Assembly: GCA_024233865.1 (NCBI GenBank)
Contig: JACKPA010000003.1
Location: forward strand, 1 to 64,000
Length of the DNA stretch: 64,000 bases
Source of the DNA: Leptospiraceae bacterium
GTDB lineage: Bacteria > Spirochaetota > Leptospiria > Leptospirales > Leptospiraceae
Reading direction: 5' to 3'
Each line of letters starts with the position of its first letter. The stretch's first letter is position 1. Below are positions 53,637 through 62,961 of the stretch, piece by piece. The notes under the pieces were generated by a model that searched no databases, was not told the origin of the DNA, and saw only the letters and a program-made list of their open reading frames with translations. The position numbers were made by a program, and so were the translations under genes.

Positions 53637-55439
53637 TTAGTTAGAAGAAACGTATCTTTTTTTGATAAGGTATCCTGCAGATATACCGGCTACAAGGATA
53701 AATAGAGCAAACATAACTCCAAATCCTTTGTTGCCTGAAAGGTAAGCATACAAACTACCTTTGTTGTTTGCCTTTGCTTGAGCTGAAGGAGAATATTCGT
53801 AAGCTACTACTACAACATCATTAACCGCAGGGAAAGCAGTACCGGAGAACACAATGGAGTTATTAGATGCGTTGTACATCCAACCATTGGTAGAATCTTT
53901 TGGAACCGTTACCCCATTTTTTTTCACAACCATAGTACTTGACATTGGAATGTAAGTTAATACATAGCTACTCGCAGCAGCTGCCGCTTGACTTACAATG
54001 CTATTTAGAAGTTGGCTATAGTCATTGCTACAAATTGTTCCAGCCATACCACCTGTCGCTTGAGATAGGTTGTAATATCCGGGCCATTCATTGTTTTTTG
54101 TTCCGGCACTTGTTCCACTTCCGCTACATTTTGCTGGTTGACCGGCAGAGTTTAAACCAATAATAGCGTACACTTTGTAGTTATTGTCTTTAAAATTTTT
54201 GTTGTCAAAATCCGCTGCGCCGCAAGGAGTAGCCGTGCCATTATCGCTTTTGTTGTTTTTGTAACATTCGTATTGGTCACCTTCGTCGCTTAGCATTACG
54301 AAAACCAGGCTTGCACCGCTTCGAGGGACTACCGTACCGGAAGTGATAGATTTTTCAGCAAACCATATACCACTTTCTTTACCACTACCCTTAAGACCGG
54401 CGTTTACGTTATTTACAAAAGCAGTTGAACCGTCAGAAGCTGTTGTCCAACCTGTTCTTTTGGGATTGGTGGTCTTCACAATAGCGTGGTTGTCAGTTGT
54501 GATGGCTGCCAATCTGAAATCAAGGTTTTTGTTGCTCAATTGGGTAAAAAATGCTCCCGCATTGGCAATCACCGCACCTTGTTCTTCTTTCATAGAACCG
54601 GAGTTATCAATCACCCATACGATGTCAACTTTTGGATTGCCTTTGGCAATAAAAGAATCATTTTTGGTTAAGTTGTCAGAACCGCTTCCTATGATGTTTG
54701 TTCCATCCAAAAATCCCGTTAGTATAGCCTCATTGCTTGTATAATTGGACTCAGTGCTTATGCCGACACCTATGACTTCGTCGGTAGTATTGCTAAATGT
54801 TACTTGCATTACTACTCGGAAATCTGTGGAAGAACTCTCATTCGGTTGCGTTACAAGGATGTTTTCTGAACTAAGACCCAATTGTTTTGCAAGGATGTTT
54901 CCCAAATCAGAAACCGTCATCGCAGTTGTGGTTTTTATGGCGATATTGTAGATGGAAGTATTTCCGTCAGCATTGTTGATTGTATTGGCAGACACAACAT
55001 CAGCTGAAACTATACTTGCGTCAGATACCATTTGGGTAATCAAATTCGTACTTAAAATTGTAGAATTTGTTGCACCACCATCCGGAACGGTACTTAAAAA
55101 ACCGGTTGCTTCATGACCATCACCGGCATAATAGGTAATCCCTGTAAAATCACCGGCAGAACTTCCGGTAATGTTTAAACCACCGGGAACATTTGCAGTG
55201 TAAGGACCGATTGCTTGTGAGGATGAGCCGCTTTCCGCTGTGCCAACTTGACTGGTAGATGCTGAAAGTAGGTCTTCATCGCTACCACTGGTTTGACCGG
55301 AACTGCTACCGTCACTGTTTAATGCAACAAGAGATAATAAAGGCAAAAACCCCTTTTTCTTCCCGCTACATCCAAAAAAACTAAAAAGTGCAATCAACCC
55401 TAAAAAAAGAATTGATACATACCATTTTCGTGTTTCCAT
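53637..55439 (-). CDS. VWA-domain lipoprotein with C-terminal membrane anchor
   Basis: Exported protein of about 600 residues. The start is the ATG at 55439 with AGGAG seven bases upstream; its signal peptide ends in the lipobox FSFFGC. A Ser/Gly-rich linker (about 35-80) precedes a beta-rich region and a von Willebrand A domain with MIDAS DNSGSM in VDIVWVIDNSGSMKEEQG. Several cysteines (CYKNN, CGAAD, CSGSG, CSNDY) are in the VWA part. The end, GFGVMFALFILVAGISAGYLIKK, is a hydrophobic helix followed by positive residues, so the protein could be anchored at both ends or be processed by a sorting enzyme. The function is unknown, possibly adhesion. Confidence 0.8.
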   Translation of the reverse strand: METRKWYVSILFLGLIALFSFFGCSGKKKGFLPLLSLVALNSDGSSSGQTSGSDEDLLSASTSQVGTAESGSSSQAIGPYTANVPGGLNITGSSAGDFTGITYYAGDGHEATGFLSTVPDGGATNSTILSTNLITQMVSDASIVSADVVSANTINNADGNTSIYNIAIKTTTAMTVSDLGNILAKQLGLSSENILVTQPNESSSTDFRVVMQVTFSNTTDEVIGVGISTESNYTSNEAILTGFLDGTNIIGSGSDNLTKNDSFIAKGNPKVDIVWVIDNSGSMKEEQGAVIANAGAFFTQLSNKNLDFRLAAITTDNHAIVKTTNPKRTGWTTASDGSTAFVNNVNAGLKGSGKESGIWFAEKSITSGTVVPRSGASLVFVMLSDEGDQYECYKNNKSDNGTATPCGAADFDNKNFKDNNYKVYAIIGLNSAGQPAKCSGSGTSAGTKNNEWPGYYNLSQATGGMAGTICSNDYSQLLNSIVSQAAAAASSYVLTYIPMSSTMVVKKNGVTVPKDSTNGWMYNASNNSIVFSGTAFPAVNDVVVVAYEYSPSAQAKANNKGSLYAYLSGNKGFGVMFALFILVAGISAGYLIKKRYVSSN

Positions 55440-56073
55440 TTTTTCACTCCTAAAAATTTGCTTTTTCAATTTCCATTTCATCTGATACTATGTGACGGAA
55501 AATCATTACTAGATATTTATTTTTTTGTAACTAAAAATAAAAATTTTTTAAGAAAATTTTTTAAAATAAGGATTATTGAAGAAAAATCAAGGGCTATAAC
55601 ACATAATAGGTTTGAATAATATGGATAAAAGTATAATATTTTTTGTAATGTTGAATAATATTGTTAAAACTAACTATATAAAACAAAATATATATTTTTA
55701 TCATGTTATATGTAATTCGAAATTTAGGATTTTTCCACAATTGAAGTGTAGATTCCGGTGGTTCGATATGCAGTAGCTTGATAACTCACCATGGGTAAAA
55801 AAAGAAAAATTTTTTATTTTAAAATAAAAAAAATATTCTTGCATTCTATCAGGAAAGTTATTTTTTTCTTCTTAGGTATTACTAAGTAATATGATTTTTA
55901 ATATTTTTGATACTTTCCTTAAACTTTTAAAAACCTTTATCGGTTTCCCAAAAGTGATCCCTTGTTATAAATTCTTATGAATTTCGGTAATAAAATACAA
56001 TATCTTATAAATGAAGTTCAAATCAATGTTTAAAAATCTATAAAATTAGTAAAAGGAGTTAAATAATTAAAGT
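55440..56073. other. 592-bp AT-rich gap upstream of ppdK
   Basis: This gap holds no convincing gene. It is very AT-rich with A/T runs at 55515-55560 and 55795-55850. Short frames starting with ATG (for example at 55792) end within a dozen codons. A promoter for ppdK must lie here but I cannot single one out. The AAGGAG closest to ppdK is about 15 bases before its ATG, farther than usual. Confidence 0.5.
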
Positions 56074-58821
56074 ATGAGTAAAAAATGGGTTTACATTTTT
56101 GACGAATTAGAAGAAGCAAAGAAATATGTAGGTGGCGATTGGGACAAAACCAGAGGTTTGCTTGGTGGAAAGGGAGCAAATTTATGTGATATGAAATCCA
56201 ATGGCATTCCGGTTCCTCCGGGATTCACCGTAACAACAGAAGCTTGTAATGCTTACTCCCAAAACGGTGGAAAATTTCCGGATGGAATGTGGGATCAAGA
56301 ATTAAAAGCATTAAAAGAAATCGAAAAACAATCCGGTAAAAAATTCGGAGATCCAACCAATCCGTTATTGGTATCTTGTCGTTCCGGTGCAAAATTTTCC
56401 ATGCCTGGTATGATGGATACCGTTTTAAACATCGGTATGAATGACATTGTGGCGGAAGGAATGGCAAAGCTTACCAATAATGAGAGATTTGCCTATGATT
56501 CGTATCGACGTTTGATTCAAATGTATGGAAGCGTTGTATTAGGGATTGATGACGAGCCTTTTGAAGAAGTATTGGCAGAAGCAAGGAAAGAAGCCGGTGT
56601 TAAAACAGATTCCGAACTTAACGCATCTATTCTAAAATCCGTTGTGGAAAAGTTCAAACAGATTTTTAAACAACAAAATAGTGCCGGAATGGATTTTCCA
56701 CAAGATGCCTATAAGCAAATTGAATTGGCTACGGAGGCAGTGTTCAAAAGCTGGAATGGTAAAAGAGCCATTGATTATCGTAATGCAGAAAAAATTCCGC
56801 ATGATTTGGGAACAGCCGTAAATATTGTAACCATGGTTTTTGGAAACATGGGGGATTCTTCCGGAACAGGAGTTATAACTACTCGGGATGTATCTACCGG
56901 TGATAAAGGATTATCCGGTGATTACCTAACCAATGCCCAGGGAGAAGACGTAGTATCCGGAACAAGAGATACCAAAGACATTTCTGATATGAAAAAAGAA
57001 ATGCCAAAAGCTTACGAACAACTTGATGCGATATGCCAAAAGTTAGAGAAACATTACAAAGACGTTCAAGATATTGAGTTTACCGTTGAAATGGGTACTC
57101 TTTGGATGTTGCAAACAAGAGATGCCAAAAGAACAGCTAGTGCTGCTGTAAAAATTGCCATCGCTCTAGTGGAAGAAGGTTTGATTACAAAAGAGCAAGC
57201 AGTTTTAAGAGTAACTCCAGAGCAAATTGACTTTTTCCTTCATCCTCAATTCAAAGAAGAAGCAAAGAAAAAAGCAATTAGCGAAAATGCAAAAATTGCA
57301 ACAGGACTTAACGTATCTCCTGGAGCTGCTGTGGGTATTATAGCGTTTGACGCTGACTTGGCAGTAAAATGGGCTGGAGAAGGGAAAGAAGTTGTAATGG
57401 TTCGTCCTGAAACCAAACCTGATGATGTTCATGGTATGCTCGCTGCTCAAGGTATCTTAACAAGCCGGGGGGGGAGAACAAGCCATGCTGCACTTGTTGC
57501 TCGTCAATTTGGTAGACCGGCTGTTGTTGGTGTCCAAGAATTGGAAATCGACCTCGTTCACCGTAGAATGAATGTTGGAGACCACGTAATTAAAGAAGGT
57601 GATTGGATTTCTATTGATGGAAATACCGGTGACGTGTTTAGTGCTAAGATCGAAACGGTAGTTCCCGATTTAAAGGATCCTTACCTAATCAAATTGCTTT
57701 CTTGGGCTGATGAAAACAGAAGACTTCAAGTATGGGCAAACGCTGACTATCCAAAAGACGCAACAAGAGCTAGAGCCAATGGAGCACAAGGGATTGGTCT
57801 TTGTAGGACTGAACACATGTTCTTTGAACCAGAGAGATTACCTACGGTTCAAAAAATGATTCTTGCTGATGATGATACAACAAGACAAGAAGCTCTTAAT
57901 GTTCTTCTTCCATTCCAAAGAGAAGATTTTGCTGGTCTTTTCAGAGCCATGAATGGTCTTCCTGTAATCATTCGTTTGATCGACCCACCAATGCACGAGT
58001 TTTTACCATCTCATATAGATTTGATGCAACAGATGACCGACCTAAAAATCCGTCTTTTGAGAGATGCTAAGAATTTGGAAGAAGTTCATAATTTGCTATC
58101 TGAGTTGGAAGAAAAACGTAAACTAAAAGAAAGAGTAGAGGGAATGCACGAACAAAACCCAATGCTCGGTCTAAGAGGGGTAAGGCTTGGAATTCACTTT
58201 TCATCTTTAACCAGAATGCAAGTGAGAGCGATTATTGAAGCGGCTTGTCAAGTGACAAAAGAAGGAGTTCGAGTTTTCCCTGAGATTATGATTCCTCTTA
58301 CTAGCCACATCAATGAGTTGAAAGTTCAGCAAGCGGCTTTGGAAGAAGAAGCAAAAAAAGTGATGGAAGAGACTCGCATCAAAGTTAATTACAAATTTGG
58401 AACGATGATTGAAATTCCAAGAGCAGCTTTGACTTCTGACCAAATGGCAGAAATTGCTCAATTCTTCTCATTCGGAACAAATGACCTAACACAAACCACT
58501 TTTGGTATTTCTAGAGACGATGCTGAAAAAGGATTCTTGATTGAATACATGGAAAAAGGTATTTTGAAAGAAAATCCGTTTGCATCCATTGACGAAGATG
58601 GTGTTGGGAAAATTATGAAAATTGCAGTGGATCAAGCAAAAAAAGTAAGACCGGATATTGAAATCGGTATTTGCGGAGAGCATGGTGGAGACCCAAAATC
58701 CGTTGCTTTCTGTCACAAAATCGGTTTGAACTACGTAAGTTGTTCACCGTTTAGAGTGCCTATTGCAAGATTGGCTGCTGCACAAGTTGCCTTGAAAGAA
58801 AAAGGAATTACAGCGAAGTAA
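56074..58821 (+). CDS. ppdK: Pyruvate, phosphate dikinase
   Basis: Reversible ATP + pyruvate + phosphate to PEP + AMP + pyrophosphate enzyme. All three parts are visible: the ATP-grasp N-terminal domain (LLGGKGANLCDMKSNGIPVPPGFTV, VSCRSGAKFSMPGMMDTVLN), the swivelling domain with the catalytic histidine in GGRTSHAALVARQFGRPAVVG, and the C-terminal TIM barrel (GIGLCRTEHMFF, FFSFGTNDLTQ-like SFGTNDLTQTTFG, GICGEHGGDPKS with the catalytic Cys). Length 915 is normal. The start (MSKKWVYIFDE) matches the family, although the nearest Shine-Dalgarno sequence is unusually far. It works in gluconeogenesis or pyrophosphate-linked glycolysis. Confidence 0.96.
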   Translation: MSKKWVYIFDELEEAKKYVGGDWDKTRGLLGGKGANLCDMKSNGIPVPPGFTVTTEACNAYSQNGGKFPDGMWDQELKALKEIEKQSGKKFGDPTNPLLVSCRSGAKFSMPGMMDTVLNIGMNDIVAEGMAKLTNNERFAYDSYRRLIQMYGSVVLGIDDEPFEEVLAEARKEAGVKTDSELNASILKSVVEKFKQIFKQQNSAGMDFPQDAYKQIELATEAVFKSWNGKRAIDYRNAEKIPHDLGTAVNIVTMVFGNMGDSSGTGVITTRDVSTGDKGLSGDYLTNAQGEDVVSGTRDTKDISDMKKEMPKAYEQLDAICQKLEKHYKDVQDIEFTVEMGTLWMLQTRDAKRTASAAVKIAIALVEEGLITKEQAVLRVTPEQIDFFLHPQFKEEAKKKAISENAKIATGLNVSPGAAVGIIAFDADLAVKWAGEGKEVVMVRPETKPDDVHGMLAAQGILTSRGGRTSHAALVARQFGRPAVVGVQELEIDLVHRRMNVGDHVIKEGDWISIDGNTGDVFSAKIETVVPDLKDPYLIKLLSWADENRRLQVWANADYPKDATRARANGAQGIGLCRTEHMFFEPERLPTVQKMILADDDTTRQEALNVLLPFQREDFAGLFRAMNGLPVIIRLIDPPMHEFLPSHIDLMQQMTDLKIRLLRDAKNLEEVHNLLSELEEKRKLKERVEGMHEQNPMLGLRGVRLGIHFSSLTRMQVRAIIEAACQVTKEGVRVFPEIMIPLTSHINELKVQQAALEEEAKKVMEETRIKVNYKFGTMIEIPRAALTSDQMAEIAQFFSFGTNDLTQTTFGISRDDAEKGFLIEYMEKGILKENPFASIDEDGVGKIMKIAVDQAKKVRPDIEIGICGEHGGDPKSVAFCHKIGLNYVSCSPFRVPIARLAAAQVALKEKGITAK

Positions 58822-58845
58822 AATAATGACCCCCAAATAAATTGA

Positions 58846-58907
58846 GGGCAGACACAGAGGTCTGCCCCTACAGAGGACGATGTAGGGGTGAACCCCTGTG
58901 TTCACCC
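58846..58907. repeat. Family B hairpin modules, pair 2
   Basis: Two modules in the same face-to-face order as at 33979-34053: GGGCAGA-CACAGAGG-TCTGCCC-CTAC (58846-58871) and GTAGGGGTGAA-CCCCTGTG-TTCACCC (58882-58907). Flanks pair within each module (GGGCAGA/TCTGCCC, GGGTGAA/TTCACCC) but differ from pair 1, so they changed together. It separates ppdK from the 5'-nucleotidase gene. Confidence 0.75.
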
Positions 58908-58926
58908 TTCGGGGTATAATCCTGAC

Positions 58927-60546
58927 ATGAAGCCCTCTGTTTTTATTCTGTTCCTATTTTTCCTTTTCACAAGCCTATTCGCAAACGAACCAATTACCAT
59001 TTTTCATGTAGGTGATACACATTCTAGTCTTGAACCAACCTTATTGAATTTATATGTAGATAAGCCTTTAACCATTAAAGTAGGTGGATATTCAGCCCTT
59101 GCATCTGCTTTAAAACAAAGCAAAAAGCAAAAACCAAACTCAATTTTTCTTCATTCCGGTGACTTTTTCCAAGGAACTTTGTATTTTTCTAAATTTCAAG
59201 GAATTGCAGACGTTAGCTTTTTTAATCTGATTGGACTTGACGCTGCAACTTTGGGAAACCATGAATTTGACAGAGGAGCTGATTTACTCAATACAAATTT
59301 GTTTAAATTGGCTAGGTTTCCTATTCTTTCCGCCAACATAAATTTTGATTTTGAACTTAAAATAACCTATAAACAAAACCTTAAAAAATACCAAATCGTA
59401 AAGGTTGGGAAGGAACGCATTGGCGTGATAGGTCTTACAACCATTGATACTCCTAACATATCCAATCCTGGAAACAAAATTAAATTTTTGCCGTTGGTTA
59501 AAGAAGTAGAAAAATCAGTAGAAGAACTTACAAAATGCAAGGTGAACAAAATCATTCTTTTGACTCATATCGGTTTGGGAGAAGACATAGAATTGGCGAA
59601 ACAAATTTCAGATGTTGACATAATTGTTGGTGGTCATAGTCATACAAGACTTGGAGACTTCACAGATTTGGGATTAGAGTTTTGGGGTGAGTATCCAACC
59701 ATTGTTAAAGACAAGCTTGGAAATAAAGTTTTGATCGTTCATGCTTGGGAGTGGGGGAAAGTTTTGGGAGCAATTGATGTTGTATTTACCAAAGAAGGGC
59801 TTATTGAAAAATACAACGCTTATCCGAAACTCGTTGTATATAAATCATTTTTAACAAACCAGAGACTATCTAAAAATAAAAAGGTCTTGCTGGTAGATGA
59901 AGACTTACAAACCAATCGAAGCTTGTCACCATACATAAATTATATCAGTACCATCAAAGATAAATTAATTGCTACAGCCGGAGAGGAACTTAATAGAGGG
60001 TTCAACCAAGGACCAGGTATTATTATTGCTGACAGCATGAGATGGAAAACAAATACTCAAATCGCACTGATAAATCCAGGGGCTATTCGAGCAGACTTGA
60101 GTAAAGGTAAGGTCACCGTCGATTCTCTATATCGCGTTTTGCCATACCAAAATAGTTTGGTGGTATTAGAAATGACAGGAAAAAATTTGATAGATTATTT
60201 GGAGAGAGGCATCAACTTTCAAATCAAGAAATACGGAAAAACTTGTGAACAACCTTTTGTATATGCTTCCGGTATCAATTTGTTTATTGATCCAAAAAAA
60301 TCCAAAGGAAAAAGAGTCTTGAAACTTGAATTAATAGATAAAAACCACGGCTCTATTCCTATTTTACCGGATTTCACATATTCCGTAACGGTAAATGATT
60401 TTATGGTTAGAGGCGGAGACGGCTACTTTTTACATTTGGACAGTGCAAGAAGAAAGAATTTGCCTCTCTTGGATATAAAGGTTTTTGAAGAGTTTATTCA
60501 AGGAAAAACGTTGTATAATTCGGAAAAAAAGGTGTTTTGTTATTGA
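58927..60546 (+). CDS. 5'-nucleotidase/UshA-type metallophosphatase
   Basis: Exported nucleotidase-like enzyme. The ATG at 58927 gives a signal peptide (KPSVFILFLFFLFTSLFANE); an earlier GTG at 58888 would put repeat DNA into the protein. The metallophosphatase domain has HVGDTHSSLEP, SGDFFQG, TLGNHEFDRG, LLTHIGLGED and VGGHSHTRLG, the standard metal ligands. The C-terminal domain of the family (5_nucleotid_C) has NPGAIRADLSKGKV, LPYQNSLVVLEMTG and NDFMVRGGDGYF. It should hydrolyse nucleotides or UDP-sugars in the periplasm. TATAAT sits only eight bases before the ATG, so the transcript may be almost leaderless. Confidence 0.88.
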   Translation: MKPSVFILFLFFLFTSLFANEPITIFHVGDTHSSLEPTLLNLYVDKPLTIKVGGYSALASALKQSKKQKPNSIFLHSGDFFQGTLYFSKFQGIADVSFFNLIGLDAATLGNHEFDRGADLLNTNLFKLARFPILSANINFDFELKITYKQNLKKYQIVKVGKERIGVIGLTTIDTPNISNPGNKIKFLPLVKEVEKSVEELTKCKVNKIILLTHIGLGEDIELAKQISDVDIIVGGHSHTRLGDFTDLGLEFWGEYPTIVKDKLGNKVLIVHAWEWGKVLGAIDVVFTKEGLIEKYNAYPKLVVYKSFLTNQRLSKNKKVLLVDEDLQTNRSLSPYINYISTIKDKLIATAGEELNRGFNQGPGIIIADSMRWKTNTQIALINPGAIRADLSKGKVTVDSLYRVLPYQNSLVVLEMTGKNLIDYLERGINFQIKKYGKTCEQPFVYASGINLFIDPKKSKGKRVLKLELIDKNHGSIPILPDFTYSVTVNDFMVRGGDGYFLHLDSARRKNLPLLDIKVFEEFIQGKTLYNSEKKVFCY

Positions 60547-60628
60547 ACATAGGAAGAAAACAAAAAAAATTAAAGACTATTTATTTTTAAACAGACTAAA
60601 TAAATAGATTTACCTATTTTTGGAGGAA

Positions 60629-62260
60629 ATGAATTTGAAACATTTTATTTTAATACTTACTTTATTTATATCTTTATTGTTTTCGCCGCTATTGGCAAGC
60701 AAACGATATGGTCTGATTTTTGGTTCCAATTATAAAAATAATAAAGCTGGTATTCCAGAGTTAAAACTTTGTGAAAAAGATGCCCAATATATAGAAAGTC
60801 AAATCAAAAAAGTAGGGAATTTCAACGAAGTTAAAGCCCTTCTAGGACAGCAAGTTACCAAAGAAAATATCAAAAAAGAAATTTACCGTCTAGGAAAAAT
60901 GGCAAAACAGGATGACACGGTGTTTTTATATTTTGCAGGACATGGGTTTTTCCAAAGAGATGCTTCTGCAAAAAATGGGATGAGAAATTATCTTGTTTGT
61001 TATGACAGACCTCACCTTTCTGACGACGAATTGAATGAGTTTTTAAAACAAATTAAATCTCCCAAGACAGTTTTTGTTTTTGATTGCTGCTTTTCCGGCG
61101 GAATTGCAAAAAAAGGAGCAAAAACCAGAGGGGATGGTGAAATTCCTATGCCGGAAGGAAGTGACGGAACTGTCAAACAAGGCTCGGATGACTTTTATTT
61201 CCAAAACAAAGCCATAATTTCTTCTGCAGACGATGATCAAACCGCCATTGAAGTGGGAGGAAACATCAATCACGGTATCTTTACCTACAATTTCGGAAAA
61301 GCTTTAGAAAATGGCGATTTGAACGGAGACAGGGTTATTACAGCTTTGGAAGCTTTTTTTCAAAGTAGAGAATCTGTGGAACAAATGGCTTTACGACACA
61401 ATCACAGACAAACTCCCCAAATTTCCGGAAATGCTTCGGGTATCTATTTATCCGGAAATAAAGAACCTACACCGCCACCAAAGCCAGTCGATCCACCAAA
61501 AGAAGTTGAGCAAAAACCGGAACCGGAAAGCAAACCGGCAAAAATTGATCCAATTACTCCACCTGTTACGATTGAAGAGCCACCGGCTGTTAATCCCTCC
61601 AAAATAGGGAGTCTTTTAATCAAAACAACCATTGTTCAAGACAGAAGCTATGGAATCAAAAACCTTTCTCCCGTAGAGATGATGAAAAACAAAAAATCTC
61701 GAAAAGGTGACAGAAACATCAAAGTGTATATTGATGGAAATGAATATCCTATAGAGTTGATAATCGTTCCTTCTGAACAATGGGGTGCTTATAGAAGGGG
61801 AGGTCGTTTGGTTCAAGGCAAAGTTTACAATATTCGTGTTAAAGAGCTTCCGGCTGGAGTTCACTCCATTGTGATTAAAGCAGATGATTACCCGGAAATT
61901 CAAAAAAACTTTGCCATTTTACCCGGAAAAGAAAATGAATTGGAAATTTTTGCTTCTATGTCCGGTTTTGGAGCAATTCAAGGAATCGTGTTTTACAAAT
62001 ATTTGGATAATCCGATTCACAAACAAACGATTTATATGCCGACTATCAAGAGCGTAGATAACCTTCAAAAGGTTAAAACGGATAAAGATGGAAATTTTTG
62101 GTTTACAAATTTAATACCTGGGGATTATGAATTAAAGGCATCTTTTGCTGAAAATTTAAAGTTACACAATTCCAAAATTCAAGTCCGTGAAGGTGAGGTT
62201 ACCAAAGTTCAAGTCATATTGAATAAGGCATTGCTGGGAGCCAAACCAAAATACCAATGA
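60629..62260 (+). CDS. Caspase-like (C14) exported peptidase
   Basis: Signal peptide followed by a caspase-fold domain (about 25-270): YGLIFGSNYKN, catalytic His in FLYFAGHGFF and catalytic Cys in VFVFDCCFSGG, then the substrate-loop region KAIISSADDDQTAIEVGG. A sequence GDLNGDRVITALEAFFQ resembles an EF-hand/dockerin calcium loop. A Pro/Glu/Lys linker (about 275-330) leads to beta domains, including a carboxypeptidase-regulatory-like ending (DKDGNFWFTNLIPGDYELKASF). The exact start is uncertain: ATG at 60629 is only two bases from GGAGG, whereas TTG at 60635 has ideal eight-base spacing. It probably acts outside the cytoplasm; the substrate is unknown. Confidence 0.83.
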   Translation: MNLKHFILILTLFISLLFSPLLASKRYGLIFGSNYKNNKAGIPELKLCEKDAQYIESQIKKVGNFNEVKALLGQQVTKENIKKEIYRLGKMAKQDDTVFLYFAGHGFFQRDASAKNGMRNYLVCYDRPHLSDDELNEFLKQIKSPKTVFVFDCCFSGGIAKKGAKTRGDGEIPMPEGSDGTVKQGSDDFYFQNKAIISSADDDQTAIEVGGNINHGIFTYNFGKALENGDLNGDRVITALEAFFQSRESVEQMALRHNHRQTPQISGNASGIYLSGNKEPTPPPKPVDPPKEVEQKPEPESKPAKIDPITPPVTIEEPPAVNPSKIGSLLIKTTIVQDRSYGIKNLSPVEMMKNKKSRKGDRNIKVYIDGNEYPIELIIVPSEQWGAYRRGGRLVQGKVYNIRVKELPAGVHSIVIKADDYPEIQKNFAILPGKENELEIFASMSGFGAIQGIVFYKYLDNPIHKQTIYMPTIKSVDNLQKVKTDKDGNFWFTNLIPGDYELKASFAENLKLHNSKIQVREGEVTKVQVILNKALLGAKPKYQ

Positions 62261-62270
62261 TGTGCTTTAA

Positions 62271-62301
62271 ACCATATATTTAGCATCGTTAAATATATGG
62301 T
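62271..62301 (+). terminator. 12-bp perfect hairpin after the caspase-like gene
   Basis: ACCATATATTTA (62271-62282) pairs perfectly with TAAATATATGGT (62290-62301) around GCATCGT. It lies ten bases after the stop and probably ends the transcript, although there is no strong T run right after it. Confidence 0.6.
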
Positions 62302-62415
62302 CTATCTATATTTAATTTTTGAGAAGATATTTTATACAGAATTAAATTTTTTCTTTTAATTTTTTCTCTAAAACTAAAAAATGCTTTTGATTGAGGTAAT
62401 AGGAAATTAAAAACT

Positions 62416-62802
62416 ATGAAAAAAATAATCTATTTAATTTTAATAGGCAGTATTTTAAGTTGTTCCCTTTTTGATAAAAAAGAGCAAAAAGAAGGTGATA
62501 ATAAAAGTGAGCCTGTAAAACAAGAACCGGTAAAACAAGAACGAACTAGCCAAGAACCGGTGAAACAAAACAACCCTCCTAGCGAAGATAGCAGTAGCAG
62601 CAGTAAACTGGATTTATCCGATCCGGATATAATTAGGCATGATATAAAAATGATAGACCCTAAAAGCGACCTTTTAAACATGCAAACACAATTAAAATAC
62701 ATTAAACAAAGAAGAATTCTGGCTGAAAAAAGAGCGAAAGAAGCAGAAACTAGCTACCAAAAAAGTATGGAAGAAGAACGAAAATCAGTTAAAACCAGAT
62801 AA
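62416..62802 (+). CDS. Small lipoprotein with EPVKQ repeats
   Basis: Predicted lipoprotein of 128 residues. The signal peptide ends in GSILSC. The next 30 residues contain EPVKQ three times plus the variant SEPVKQ, followed by a serine run (DSSSSSKLDLSD) and a C-terminal charged helix (KQRRILAEKRAKEAETSYQKSM) likely to form a coiled coil. Nothing indicates an enzyme; it may span the periplasm as a tether. It has its own upstream region of 150 bp after the hairpin that follows the caspase-like gene. Confidence 0.7.
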   Translation: MKKIIYLILIGSILSCSLFDKKEQKEGDNKSEPVKQEPVKQERTSQEPVKQNNPPSEDSSSSSKLDLSDPDIIRHDIKMIDPKSDLLNMQTQLKYIKQRRILAEKRAKEAETSYQKSMEEERKSVKTR

Positions 62803-62840
62803 ATTAGTTAAAACATACACCTAGTGTCTTCGATAATATA

Positions 62841-62874
62841 CCATGATTAGAATGATTTTCGGGATTACCATGAT
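62841..62874. repeat. Dispersed repeat, copy 2 (inverted)
   Basis: GATTAGAATGATTTTCG in this stretch is the reverse complement of the core at 9681-9713. It lies in the gap between the small lipoprotein and the outer-membrane-like gene. Confidence 0.5.
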
Positions 62875-62961
62875 TTAACTCTTTTGATTTTCAAGGGCTT
62901 TCTTTAGTTTTATATTCGAATACCACTCTGTTTTGAGTATACTTATCACTTTTTACCAAAT

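Noticed and set aside
58888..58926. GTG start at 58888 for the 5'-nucleotidase gene
   Set aside because: It lies within the family-B repeat and would place charged residues before the signal peptide.
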